Shown in pieces: positions 6,836 to 15,700 of a stretch of 64,000 nt of DNA. Within the stretch, counting starts at the first letter, position 1. The number at the start of each line of letters is the position of its first letter. Under the pieces are notes generated by a model. That model did not search any database, had not been told where the DNA came from, and saw only the letters and a list, made by a program, of their open reading frames with translations. The translations under genes and the position numbers were made by a program. The stretch is from Bacteroidales bacterium (GTDB lineage: Bacteria; Bacteroidota; Bacteroidia; Bacteroidales; Tenuifilaceae), in contig JABFRB010000001.1 in the NCBI GenBank assembly GCA_013141385.1, forward strand, positions 124,001 through 188,000, given 5' to 3'.

Positions 6836-8254
6836 ATGTTAAAAGACCGTTTAAATAATATAATAACCTCGAACATAGGCTTTAAACCAACAAAAGGGCA
6901 GGAGGAAGCTATTGAGCTGTTATCGCAATTTGTAACTAATCCCAACTCAAAACAATGCTTCCTGCTTAAAGGATATGCAGGAACGGGGAAAACATCATTA
7001 ATAGCCAGCTTTGTTAAAACATTATCGGGCTTTAAAATTCCTTACGTACTCCTTGCCCCAACGGGTCGTGCGGCAAAGGTTTTATCATCCTACTGTGGAT
7101 TTCCTGCATACACCATTCACAAGTGGATATACCGCCAAAAGGGGATGAAGGATGGGGAAGGGAAGTTCGATTTGAATATCAACATGCTAAAGAATGCCAT
7201 CTTTATAGTTGATGAGGCCTCGATGCTATCGAACTCATCGTATGAGGATAGCATCTTTGGAACTGGTAAACTTTTAAACGATCTTATCGATTTTGTTGGT
7301 CGTGGAACCGCTTGTAGGTTGATAATTGTTGGCGATGTTGCCCAGCTTCCACCAGTTGGAATGGATATCAGCCCAGCCCTTGATTCATCGGTTTTGGAAA
7401 CTTTTGATTTAAATGTAATTCAAGCCGATTTAACCGAGGTGGTTCGCCAGGAGGCAGATTCTGGAATCCTTCATAACGCTACAATCATTAGGGAGATGTT
7501 GGATTCCGATATTATTGATATTCCAAACTTTAAGCTTCGTGGTTTTAACGATATTCTTCGATTATCGGGCGGTGATTTAATTGAAACCCTCAGCTCCGAG
7601 TACGATAAGCATGGACGTGAGGGAAACGTTGTACTATCATACTCCAATAAACGAGCAAATAAGTATAATGAGGGCATTCGGAGTAGGATTTTATATAAGG
7701 AAGAGGAGCTATCGGTTGGTGATTTCCTAATGGTGGTAAGGAATAGCTACTTCTGGGTTGAGGATAAACCCGATATTGGTTTTATAGCAAATGGTGATAT
7801 TGTTGAGGTTACCCGCATTGGAAAACGCTCCGACCTTTACGGCTTTAAGTATGCTGATGTTACCATAAAGCTTATTGATTACCAGAATCAGGAGATTGAT
7901 GTTAAAATCCTTCTCGACACGCTAACAATTGAAGGACCCTCATTAACGTCCGCTCAGAATAAGGAGTTGTATACCAAAATAGCGGAGGATTATAATCACA
8001 TTAAAACAAAACCAGCAAGACTTAAAAAGATTAAGGAAGATCCATACTTTAATGCAATTCAAGTAAAATTTGCTTACGCAGTTACCTGTCACAAAGCACA
8101 GGGTGGGCAGTGGCGCAACGTGTTTATCGATCAAGGATTTTTTAAGGAGGATATGATATCCCGCGAATACCTGCGATGGCTTTACACTGCTTTAACCCGT
8201 GCGACCGATAAGGTATATCTGGTAAATTTTGATAAAAAGTTTTTTGGAGAGTGA
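6836..8254 (+). CDS. RecD-like ATP-dependent DNA helicase
   Basis: A 472-residue superfamily 1B helicase. It has Walker A GYAGTGKTSL (about 45-54), the APTGRAA motif, a DEAS Walker B (IVDEASML, about 124-131), the GDVAQLPPVG motif (about 165) and a UvrD_C_2-type end with TCHKAQGGQW and YTALTRATDKVYLV. It lacks the long N-terminal region of RecD2 and resembles the short Dda/RecD-like helicases common in Bacteroidota. It probably unwinds DNA 5'-3' in repair or recombination. It is transcribed alone from a repeat-rich leader; the upstream boundary has no strong promoter match. Confidence 0.85.
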   Translation: MLKDRLNNIITSNIGFKPTKGQEEAIELLSQFVTNPNSKQCFLLKGYAGTGKTSLIASFVKTLSGFKIPYVLLAPTGRAAKVLSSYCGFPAYTIHKWIYRQKGMKDGEGKFDLNINMLKNAIFIVDEASMLSNSSYEDSIFGTGKLLNDLIDFVGRGTACRLIIVGDVAQLPPVGMDISPALDSSVLETFDLNVIQADLTEVVRQEADSGILHNATIIREMLDSDIIDIPNFKLRGFNDILRLSGGDLIETLSSEYDKHGREGNVVLSYSNKRANKYNEGIRSRILYKEEELSVGDFLMVVRNSYFWVEDKPDIGFIANGDIVEVTRIGKRSDLYGFKYADVTIKLIDYQNQEIDVKILLDTLTIEGPSLTSAQNKELYTKIAEDYNHIKTKPARLKKIKEDPYFNAIQVKFAYAVTCHKAQGGQWRNVFIDQGFFKEDMISREYLRWLYTALTRATDKVYLVNFDKKFFGE

Positions 8255-8344
8255 GGGGAGAGGGAAGAGGGAAGACAGAAGACCGAAGACAGCAACTCAA
8301 TAACCAATAACCAAGTAACTCAATAACCAAATAACCCAACCCGA

Positions 8345-8932
8345 ATGAGAGATTTTTCAATTTACACAGTTAGCATTTTAAACTTACTAATAACCGTAAC
8401 TTATTGCTGGTTGCTATATAAGAAAAGGATTAAGCCAGCATTGGCAATGTGGATTTTCTTCACCATTGCAGTTGCCATGAGTTTAATAACCTATATGGCT
8501 AAAGATAATTATGGATTTTTAGATAATATTCTTAATACTACTGATATTGTTCTTGCCGTTACGGTATCCATTGCAATTGCAATTTATGGCGATAAAAGTT
8601 CCAAGTTTACCCGATTCGATAAAGGATGTCTGATTGGGGTTCTAATAATAGTCCTATTTTGGATTATTACCCAGAATCATTTAGTCACGAATATCTGCAT
8701 TCAGGGAATTCTGGTTATAGCTTACTTTCCGGTTATAAAAAGGCTCTTTGAATCGAAGGAGAATACTGAACCCTTTTCGGTTTGGATTGCCATGCTTATT
8801 GCTCCGTGTATCTCATTAATTTCCAGCAAAGGGATATTGGCAACTGTTTACTCTGTTCGGGCAATAATTTGTATTTCTATACTATTAATGTTGATGATAA
8901 GAATAGAGATTATCTCAAACACTAAACACTAA
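8345..8932 (+). CDS. Hypothetical polytopic membrane protein
   Basis: A 195-residue protein made almost entirely of hydrophobic segments. About six or seven transmembrane helices alternate with short charged loops (LYKKRIKP, GDKSSKFTRFDK, KRLFESKENTEP). No family is recognised. The 90 bp separating it from the helicase are low-complexity (repeated AACTCAATAACC), so the two need not be co-transcribed. Confidence 0.65.
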   Translation: MRDFSIYTVSILNLLITVTYCWLLYKKRIKPALAMWIFFTIAVAMSLITYMAKDNYGFLDNILNTTDIVLAVTVSIAIAIYGDKSSKFTRFDKGCLIGVLIIVLFWIITQNHLVTNICIQGILVIAYFPVIKRLFESKENTEPFSVWIAMLIAPCISLISSKGILATVYSVRAIICISILLMLMIRIEIISNTKH

Positions 8933-8954
8933 ATATTTATACTAAACACTTATC

Positions 8955-9371
8955 CTACTCCCCAATTATCTTAACTAAAACTCTTTTCCTTCGTTTACCA
9001 TCAAATTCTCCATAGAATATCTGTTCCCATGGGCCAAAGTCCAATTCTCCTTTGGTTAGAGCTACAACAACCTCTCTGCCCATGATAGTACGTTTTAGAT
9101 GAGCATCCGCATTATCCTCAAAACCATTGTGCTTGTATTGGGAGTGGGGTTTCTCTGGGGCTAACTTCTCAAGCCATACCTCAAAGTCGTGGTGTAATCC
9201 ACTCTCATCATCATTAATAAAAATACTTGAGGTTATATGCATTGCATTCACGAGTACCAAACCCTCTTTGATGCCGCTTTCGGCAATGCATATTTGAACA
9301 TCACGGGTAATATTTATAAGTTCTCTTCTATTTCTGGTTTCGAACCAAAGTTCTTTGCGGAATGATTTCAT
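8955..9371 (-). CDS. YjbQ/UPF0047 family protein
   Basis: A 138-residue protein of the YjbQ (secondary thiamine-phosphate synthase, UPF0047) family. It shows the conserved [18 protein letters not shown], the [11 protein letters not shown] helix and [13 protein letters not shown] near the C-terminus. The conserved His, Asp and Glu residues are intact. Some homologues have weak thiamine-phosphate synthase activity; the cellular role is unsettled. Length is normal. It is transcribed alone, converging on the membrane-protein gene. Confidence 0.9.
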   Translation of the reverse strand: MKSFRKELWFETRNRRELINITRDVQICIAESGIKEGLVLVNAMHITSSIFINDDESGLHHDFEVWLEKLAPEKPHSQYKHNGFEDNADAHLKRTIMGREVVVALTKGELDFGPWEQIFYGEFDGKRRKRVLVKIIGE

Positions 9372-9516
9372 AGTTGAATTATTTTTTCAAATTGCAAGCT
9401 ATGAAAAATACGGAAATTTTAAAAACTCATACTAACTGAAGTTTTTTGACTTCAATATTTTTAAATAGCGGTACGAGATTGCAGTATAGGCAAACGTAGA
9501 TATAATTAGTGCTTAG

Positions 9517-9757
9517 TTAGGCTTAACGTCAGCTCGACGTAAGAAACAATGTATTGATCTATATATCAATCAATTTGTTTTATTTGAATCAATGGAATAG
9601 TGGAAAATTGGAAAAATGGAGGGTACAAGCAAAAATCTAACCCCTTGTTCTCCATTATTCCATCATTCCAACCTTCCATCATCGCACTAAATAATTATAA
9701 ATATCAGCAAATGAATATATTATTACATTTCTTATATCGAACTCACGTTAGGCTTAA
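9517..9757. mobile_element. MITE-like element with 10-bp flanking direct repeats
   Basis: Direct repeats TTAGGCTTAA occupy 9517-9526 and 9748-9757. Inside are imperfect inverted ends CGTCAGCTCGACGTAAG (9527-9543) and, reading inward on the minus strand, CGTGAGTTCGATATAAG. The 221-bp body encodes no protein. It holds a hairpin (about 9595-9680) with GGAATAGTGGAA-type arms and a loop TACAAGCAAAAATCTAACC that recurs at 56.7 and 59.5 kb. The right end overlaps the 3' end of the coiled-coil gene. Confidence 0.7.
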
Positions 9758-10241
9758 TATTCAACTCTTCGAATTTCTTTTCAATTTCTGCTAATATTCG
9801 TTCCTCTTCGGTAAGAGCTTCTTCTATTTGTGATATTGTTCTCTTTTGTCTTGCTAATATTTGTTCACATTGTATAAGCATTACTTCAATCTTAACTCTT
9901 TGATTATTAGTGGTGATTGAGTTGTTGCGTTCAAGTATAAGTTTTTCCATAAACTCTTCATTATTGTTTATGGCATTTCTTTGTTGAACAAGTTTATCCC
10001 AATTTGTACTGAGCTCATCATGTTTTTCTACAATTTCAATTAGTTGAGTAAACAATAACTCGAAGTTAATTGGAATTTTAATGCGGCTATCCTCTAGTTT
10101 AACAAATTGATCATACAAGCTAAGTTTTCTTTTTTCAATGCTATTTGTACGTTGATCGATTTGTACACATTTTTCGTTTAAGCAATTAATTCGTTTGTCT
10201 AAAACAATTAATTCTTCAACTGGATTTTCATAGTATTCCAT
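9732..10241 (-). CDS. Hypothetical coiled-coil protein
   Basis: A 169-residue protein, almost wholly charged helix with heptad-like spacing (residues 10-60 and 80-160), no signal peptide and no membrane segment. No family is recognised. Its last five residues (VSSI and the stop context after KPN) are encoded by the terminal repeat of the MITE at 9517-9757. Removing that element restores a stop directly after KPN. The gene stands alone between repeat-rich regions. Confidence 0.6.
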   Translation of the reverse strand: MEYYENPVEELIVLDKRINCLNEKCVQIDQRTNSIEKRKLSLYDQFVKLEDSRIKIPINFELLFTQLIEIVEKHDELSTNWDKLVQQRNAINNNEEFMEKLILERNNSITTNNQRVKIEVMLIQCEQILARQKRTISQIEEALTEEERILAEIEKKFEELNIKPNVSSI

Positions 10242-10684
10242 AGGGCAGGTTATTATTGTTAATTTTCACTTCTTATTCACCAACATTTATCGACCGTGGT
10301 ATTTTTAATATCAATATTATACCACTTTATGGGTAAACTTAAATATAATATTAAACTAAACTATAATAACTTTTTTGTGTATTACGATGATATAATTTGT
10401 TGTATGAAAATAGCTATACCGTTTAATTATGCAAAGGATTTTTAAGATCAATTTTTTTGATGTGTTTAGAATCCTTTGAATTATGGTATAGCGGATAATG
10501 TGGTGAATTTTAAATAGAATGCTTCTATGTTTTTCCTTATGAGAGGGGTGGTTGCATTTCGATCTTGTGATTAAGTCAACCTTAAAGGTAATGATTCCAA
10601 ATATAGTTGGCATCATTACCAAAAGGCACAATGCAAGTTTATCGCATTGTGCCTTTTGTGTGTTGAATTAAAATGACTTTGGGA
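10242..10684. other. Intergenic region
   Basis: AT-rich DNA with no supported gene. A minus-strand frame at 10356-10631 has no start context or recognisable sequence. The region ends with a strong terminator serving the phosphomutase operon. Confidence 0.55.
10621..10657 (-). terminator. Terminator after the nucleotide-sugar operon
   Basis: AAAAGGCACAATGC pairs with GCATTGTGCCTTTT around a 9-nt loop, a 14-bp perfect stem, 28 bp past the phosphomutase stop. The A/T ends allow termination on both strands. Confidence 0.75.
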
Positions 10685-12430
10685 CTAGCCTATATATAAT
10701 TCCTTTATAATTCGATTTATTTTATCGTCTAGTTCCTTTACGGCATTAGGATAATCTTTTGTTGATTTCATTGCTCCCTTAACGCCAAAGTAGAATTTGA
10801 TTTTAGGTTCAGTGCCGGAAGGACGAACAGATACTTTGGTGCCATCCGCTGATATAAATTGAACAACATCAGATTTTGGAAGGTTAAGCTTTGTTTTTGT
10901 TCCTGATTGGAGGTTTACTGTTTCCTGTTTCAAATAGTCGTGGAATAGCAAAACTGTTGACCCATCGATGGTTTTTGGTGGATTGGTTCTGTATTTTACC
11001 ATCATCGCTTTAATCTCTTCTACACCCTCTTTCCCTTTAAGGGTTAAGGAAACAAGGTGCTCCTTGTATAGGCCAAACTCATTGTATATTTCGAGTAAAA
11101 GTTGGTATAGCGATTTTCCATTCTCCTTAGCCCAAGCGGTAATTTCGGCAAACATGGCACAGCTTATAACTGCATCCTTATCGCGGATTGAATCGCCAAC
11201 AAGATAGCCGTAGCTTTCTTCGCCTCCTGCAATAAATGACTTTTCACCCTCTAGGCTCTTTATCTTCTCAGCTATGTATTTAAAACCAGTAAGAACTTCA
11301 AAATTTTCAACACCAAATTTATTAGCAATATCAGCCAATAAATCGGTTGTTACAATGGTTTTAACAATAAACTCTTTCCCTCTTAATTTACCCTTTTCCT
11401 TCCACATTCTTAGGATGTAGTATATTAGGATAGAAGCAGCTTGATTGCCGTTTAGTAAGATAAATTTCCCTTCATCGTTTTTTACCCCAATTCCAACCCT
11501 ATCGGCATCAGGATCGGTTGCCATAATCAGATCGGCATCCTTTTCCGCTGCTTTTTCTAAAGCAAGTTTTAATGCTGCAGATTCCTCCGGGTTGGGGGAG
11601 ACAACAGTTGGAAAATTACCGTCAATTACATTTTGCTTTGGGATACTAATTATATTTTCGAAACCGAATTTTCTTAGCGCTCTTGGTACCAAGTCCACAC
11701 CTGACCCATGAATAGGTGTATAAACCAGTTTTAGGCTTTTATGCTTCCTGATTATTTCTGGTGAAAGTGATAGTGATGCTAGGGTGTTCAGGTATATCTC
11801 GTCCATCTCGCTACCGATAGTCTGAATGAGATTGCTATTCCCTTTAGATTTTACCTCAGAGATGTTTTTAATGCTCTGAACTTCTGCTATTATATTTTTA
11901 TCGTGCGGGGGAACAATTTGCCCGCCATCCTCCCAGTAAACCTTATATCCATTGTATTCCTTTGGGTTATGGGATGCTGTAATTACAATCCCGCATTGAC
12001 ATTTAAAGGTTCTAATGGTGAAGCTTAACTCAGGGGTAGGTCTGAGCGATTCAAAAAGGTATACCTTTATTTTATTAGCGGAGAAGATATTTGAAACAGT
12101 TTCGGCAAATAGTTTACTATTGTTGCGGGAATCGTAGGCTATGGCGATCCTTATTTCTGGTAAACTATGAAATTGCTTTATAAGATAGTTGCAAAGACCC
12201 TGTGTTGCCATGCCAACAGTATAGATGTTCATTCGGTTAGAACCAACACCCATAATTCCGCGTAGACCGCCTGTCCCGAATTCTAATTCCCGATAAAACG
12301 ATTCAATAAGTTCTTTTCTGTCATTCTCAATAAGGTAGTTTACCTTTTCACGGGTTTCCTTGTCAAATGGCGGTTTAGTCCAACTCTTGGCTTTCTCAAG
12401 AACCATCATTTCAATTTCTTTTTCACTCAT
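10685..12430 (-). CDS. Phosphoglucomutase/phosphomannomutase family phospho-sugar mutase
   Basis: A 581-residue alpha-D-phosphohexomutase interconverting hexose 1- and 6-phosphates. All four signatures are intact: the phosphoserine loop TASHNPKEYNGYKVYW, the metal loop DPDADRVGIG, the sugar loop GGEESYGYL, and RPSGTEPKIKFYF in the C-terminal domain. Length matches the PgcA-type enzymes of Gram-positive and Bacteroidota genomes. It is last in the operon, 4 bp after rfbD. It can supply glucose 1-phosphate, the substrate of RfbA and of the UDP-glucose route, so it fits the operon's purpose. Confidence 0.92.
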   Translation of the reverse strand: MSEKEIEMMVLEKAKSWTKPPFDKETREKVNYLIENDRKELIESFYRELEFGTGGLRGIMGVGSNRMNIYTVGMATQGLCNYLIKQFHSLPEIRIAIAYDSRNNSKLFAETVSNIFSANKIKVYLFESLRPTPELSFTIRTFKCQCGIVITASHNPKEYNGYKVYWEDGGQIVPPHDKNIIAEVQSIKNISEVKSKGNSNLIQTIGSEMDEIYLNTLASLSLSPEIIRKHKSLKLVYTPIHGSGVDLVPRALRKFGFENIISIPKQNVIDGNFPTVVSPNPEESAALKLALEKAAEKDADLIMATDPDADRVGIGVKNDEGKFILLNGNQAASILIYYILRMWKEKGKLRGKEFIVKTIVTTDLLADIANKFGVENFEVLTGFKYIAEKIKSLEGEKSFIAGGEESYGYLVGDSIRDKDAVISCAMFAEITAWAKENGKSLYQLLLEIYNEFGLYKEHLVSLTLKGKEGVEEIKAMMVKYRTNPPKTIDGSTVLLFHDYLKQETVNLQSGTKTKLNLPKSDVVQFISADGTKVSVRPSGTEPKIKFYFGVKGAMKSTKDYPNAVKELDDKINRIIKELYIG

Positions 12431-12434
12431 AGCC

Positions 12435-13322
12435 TTAAAGATTTAGTAAACCATCTTTCATAATTATGTTAATACAATTGGATAAACTTTTGCTCCAGTG
12501 AGGTATCTCTAAACCATACTGATTGCGTATTTTTTCTTTATTGAAAACGCTATAGTGTGGACGTTTTGCTGGTAATGGATAATCTTTAGTTTCTATGGGG
12601 ATAATTTTACATTCGAGTTTTGTTAGGTTCACTATTTCAAATGCAAAATCGTACCAGCTGCAAACCCCTTCGTTCGAGTAATGGAATACAGAGGGTACAA
12701 ATGATTCTTTTTTACTTGATATAATCTTTAGAATTACATCTGCCAAATCCTTGGCGTATGTTGGGCATCCAACCTGATCGAAAACAACTCTAAGTTCAGG
12801 TTTGACCTTTGCGTTTCGTATAATTGTTTTAACAAAATTATGACCAAAGGATGAGTATAACCAAGATGTCCTTATAACCATTCCAACACCCGATTCTATT
12901 ACATTCTCTTCACCTTTGAGTTTACTTTTACCATAATGAGACGTAGGATTTACAGGTGATAATTCATTGTAAGGTTGATATGCATCTCCATCAAAAACAT
13001 AATCGGTAGAGATATGAATCATCTTGCACCCATTGGCTTTACATGCATTGGCGATAATTCTGGGAGCAACAGAATTCAGCAAAGTAGCAGCTGCCATTTC
13101 CGTTTCCGATTTATCAACGGCAGTGTATGCTGCACAATTTATAACAAAGCTAGGGTTGGTATTTTTAATATACTCTTCAACAGCCTTGGAATCGGTGATA
13201 TTTAGTTCATTAACATCGGTAAAAATAAAACTTAGAGTAGGGTAGAGGTTAGATATTGCTTTAATCTCAGACCCAAGCTGTCCATTAGAACCTGTAACCA
13301 ACACTATGCTACTTTTTTCCAT
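12435..13322 (-). CDS. rfbD: dTDP-4-dehydrorhamnose reductase
   Basis: A 295-residue short-chain dehydrogenase for the last step of dTDP-L-rhamnose synthesis. The NADPH-binding GSNGQLGSE is at residues 11-19, STDYVFDG follows in mid-protein, and the catalytic YGKSK is intact. Length is normal. It overlaps rfbC by 14 bp and precedes the phosphomutase by 4 bp. Confidence 0.93.
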   Translation of the reverse strand: MEKSSIVLVTGSNGQLGSEIKAISNLYPTLSFIFTDVNELNITDSKAVEEYIKNTNPSFVINCAAYTAVDKSETEMAAATLLNSVAPRIIANACKANGCKMIHISTDYVFDGDAYQPYNELSPVNPTSHYGKSKLKGEENVIESGVGMVIRTSWLYSSFGHNFVKTIIRNAKVKPELRVVFDQVGCPTYAKDLADVILKIISSKKESFVPSVFHYSNEGVCSWYDFAFEIVNLTKLECKIIPIETKDYPLPAKRPHYSVFNKEKIRNQYGLEIPHWSKSLSNCINIIMKDGLLNL

Positions 13323-13872
13323 AGAGAAAATTCATTTCTGCTTTTGAAAAAATAGGATTTACATTATCCTTTGCAGATATCAGCGCATTATTAAGATTTG
13401 TTTTCCAATCAATCCCTAATTCAGGATCATTATAAAGAATTCCTCTTTCAGCATCAGGTTGATAAAAAACATCACACTTATAGTTTACAATCACAGATTC
13501 ACTTAAAACTGAAAATCCATGAGCAAACCCTTTTGGTATTAAGAGTTGTTTTTTGTTATCTCCGGAGAGTTCAATGGAAAAGTGTTTCCCATACGTAGGA
13601 GAGCCTTTTCTGATATCAACAACAACATCCAAGATACTCCCATCGATAACACGAATTAGCTTTGTTTGTGCGTAGGGAGCCAATTGGTAATGCAATCCTC
13701 GTATTACTCCTTTTACAGACTTAGATTCATTATCCTGAATGAAAGTATAATTGATTCCTTTTCCTTCAAGGATTTTTTTATTATAACTCTCAAGGAAATA
13801 ACCACGAGAATCGCCAAAGATTGTGGGTTCAAGAATGAATAAATCTGGGAAAGTGGTTTCAATAATCTTCAT
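13309..13872 (-). CDS. rfbC: dTDP-4-dehydrorhamnose 3,5-epimerase
   Basis: A 187-residue cupin enzyme acting between the 4,6-dehydratase and RfbD. It shows the family landmarks PTIFGDSRGYFLESYN, the catalytic-histidine segment GVIRGLHYQ, and IPKGFAHGFSVLSE. Its ATG shares one base with the rfbA stop, showing translational coupling. Confidence 0.94.
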   Translation of the reverse strand: MKIIETTFPDLFILEPTIFGDSRGYFLESYNKKILEGKGINYTFIQDNESKSVKGVIRGLHYQLAPYAQTKLIRVIDGSILDVVVDIRKGSPTYGKHFSIELSGDNKKQLLIPKGFAHGFSVLSESVIVNYKCDVFYQPDAERGILYNDPELGIDWKTNLNNALISAKDNVNPIFSKAEMNFLYGKK

Positions 13873-14744
13873 TATATATCCTCGTTTGCAATTCGTAAAA
13901 GGTAACTTCCGTATTGATTGTTCTTTAAAGGTTCTGCAAGTTTTAACAGCATCTCTTTTGTAATAAATCCACTTTTGTATGCAATTTCCTCTAAACAGGC
14001 AATCTTTAGCCCCTGCCTATCCTCAATTGTTTGAATAAAATTTGAGGCTTGAAGCATACTCTCGTGTGTTCCTGTATCTAACCAGGCCATTCCACGAGTA
14101 AGAAGTTTAACGTTTAGTCTGTTCTCATTAAGATAAAGTCGGTTTAAATCCGTAATTTCCAGTTCACCCCGAGTAGAAGGTTTTAACCCCTTTGCCTTTG
14201 CAATAACATCGTTACTATAGAAATACAAGCCCGTAACTGCATAGTTTGATTTAGGATTTTTGGGCTTCTCCTCAAGGCTTAAAACTTTTCCTTGCTTATC
14301 AAATTCAGCAACACCATATCGTTGAGGATCGTTAACATAGTAACCAAAAACTATAGCACCATCCTTTAGATTTGCGCATTCCTTAAGAGTTCCGCCAAAA
14401 CCATGACCATAAAAGATATTATCACCAAGAACTAGGCACACGCTATCGTTGCCAATGAATTTATCGCCAATAATGAATGCTTGAGCTAACCCGTCAGGTG
14501 ACGGTTGCTCAGCATATTCTATTTTTAAACCTATATGAGATCCGTCACCAAACAGATCCTTATATAAACCAATATCTTTGGGTGTTGATATAATTAATAT
14601 TTCCCGAATACCCCCAAGCATAAGTACCGATAATGGGTAGTAAATCATCGGTTTATCGTATATGGGTATTATCTGTTTAGATATGCTTTTAGTGATAGGA
14701 TACAACCGTGTTCCAGCTCCACCAGCAAGTATTATTCCTTTCAT
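13872..14744 (-). CDS. rfbA: Glucose-1-phosphate thymidylyltransferase
   Basis: This enzyme makes dTDP-glucose from glucose 1-phosphate and dTTP, the committing step to dTDP-sugars. The chosen ATG at 14742-14744 gives 290 residues beginning [16 protein letters not shown], the exact family N-terminus. A longer frame from 14798 would add 18 unrelated residues overlapping the uxs gene. The substrate motifs [12 protein letters not shown] and LGDNIFYG are present. It lies 4 bp after uxs and overlaps rfbC by 1 bp. Confidence 0.95.
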   Translation of the reverse strand: MKGIILAGGAGTRLYPITKSISKQIIPIYDKPMIYYPLSVLMLGGIREILIISTPKDIGLYKDLFGDGSHIGLKIEYAEQPSPDGLAQAFIIGDKFIGNDSVCLVLGDNIFYGHGFGGTLKECANLKDGAIVFGYYVNDPQRYGVAEFDKQGKVLSLEEKPKNPKSNYAVTGLYFYSNDVIAKAKGLKPSTRGELEITDLNRLYLNENRLNVKLLTRGMAWLDTGTHESMLQASNFIQTIEDRQGLKIACLEEIAYKSGFITKEMLLKLAEPLKNNQYGSYLLRIANEDI

Positions 14745-14748
14745 AATA

Positions 14749-15690
14749 TTACGATTTAATAATTTTACTAAAATACTCAATGGTTGGTACAAGACCATCC
14801 TCTAGCTTAACTTTTGGGTACCACCCGTTAAGTGTATTTTTGGCTTGAGTAATATCTGGCTTTCTTTGAGTTGGATCATCTTGTGGTAATGGCTTGTGAA
14901 TCAGTTTTGATTTACTTTTTGTAAGTGCAATGATTTTCTCAGCAAGTTCAATCATGGTGAATTCCACAGGGTTTCCAAGGTTTATAGGGCCAGTTACAGT
15001 ATCAGGAGTATTCATCATCCTAATAAAGCCTTCAATCAAATCATCAACGTACATAAAACTTCGGGTTTGTTTACCATTCCCAAAAATTGTAATATCCTGA
15101 TTTTGTAAGGCCTGAATGACAAAATTTGAAACAACCCGACCATCATTAACGCTCATTCTAGGGCCATATGTGTTGAAAATTCGAACAATCTTGATTTTAA
15201 CTTTATTCTGCTCATGGTAATTAACAAAAAGGGTTTCTGCACATCGTTTTCCCTCATCATAGCAAGAGCGTGGTCCAATTGGATTCACATTTCCCCAATA
15301 TGATTCTGGTTGAGGATGTACTGTAGGATCACCATAAACTTCACTAGTTGATGCTTGAAGAATTTTTGCGTGAACCCTTTTTGCTAAACCAAGCATGTTT
15401 ATTGCACCCATCACAGAGGTTTTTACCGTCTTAATTGCATTATACTGATAGTGGATGGGAGAAGCAGGACATGCTAGATTATATATTTCATCTACTTCGG
15501 CAAAAAAAGGTGAAGTAATATCGTGTCGAACTAGCTCAAAGTAAGGATTGCCAATTAGATGTATTACATTTTGCTTGTTTCCTGTAAAAAAATTATCAAC
15601 GCAAATTACCTCGTTACCTTCATTTATTAAACGTTCACATAAATGTGAACCTAAGAAACCTGCGCCGCCAGTTACTAGAATTCTTTTCAT
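14749..15690 (-). CDS. UDP-glucuronate decarboxylase (UDP-xylose synthase)
   Basis: A 313-residue extended short-chain dehydrogenase. NAD binding is by GGAGFLGSH (8-16). The family blocks are [29 protein letters not shown], and the catalytic Y...K in SCYDEGKR. These are the marks of UDP-glucuronate decarboxylase, not of RfbB. It converts UDP-glucuronate to UDP-xylose. The Ugd gene that makes UDP-glucuronate lies immediately upstream (10 bp), which supports the call. Confidence 0.88.
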   Translation of the reverse strand: MKRILVTGGAGFLGSHLCERLINEGNEVICVDNFFTGNKQNVIHLIGNPYFELVRHDITSPFFAEVDEIYNLACPASPIHYQYNAIKTVKTSVMGAINMLGLAKRVHAKILQASTSEVYGDPTVHPQPESYWGNVNPIGPRSCYDEGKRCAETLFVNYHEQNKVKIKIVRIFNTYGPRMSVNDGRVVSNFVIQALQNQDITIFGNGKQTRSFMYVDDLIEGFIRMMNTPDTVTGPINLGNPVEFTMIELAEKIIALTKSKSKLIHKPLPQDDPTQRKPDITQAKNTLNGWYPKVKLEDGLVPTIEYFSKIIKS

Positions 15691-15700
15691 TTTTTAAGTC

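Noticed and set aside
8255-8344. Possible small gene between helicase and membrane protein
   Set aside because: Low-complexity AACTCAATAACC repeats, with no start and no protein-like frame.
10356-10631. Minus-strand 91-residue frame
   Set aside because: AT-rich low-complexity translation that runs into the operon terminator; no family and no ribosome-entry context.
14749-15690. dTDP-glucose 4,6-dehydratase (rfbB)
   Set aside because: The [18 protein letters not shown] and STSEVYGDP blocks and the Ugd neighbour identify a UDP-glucuronate decarboxylase.
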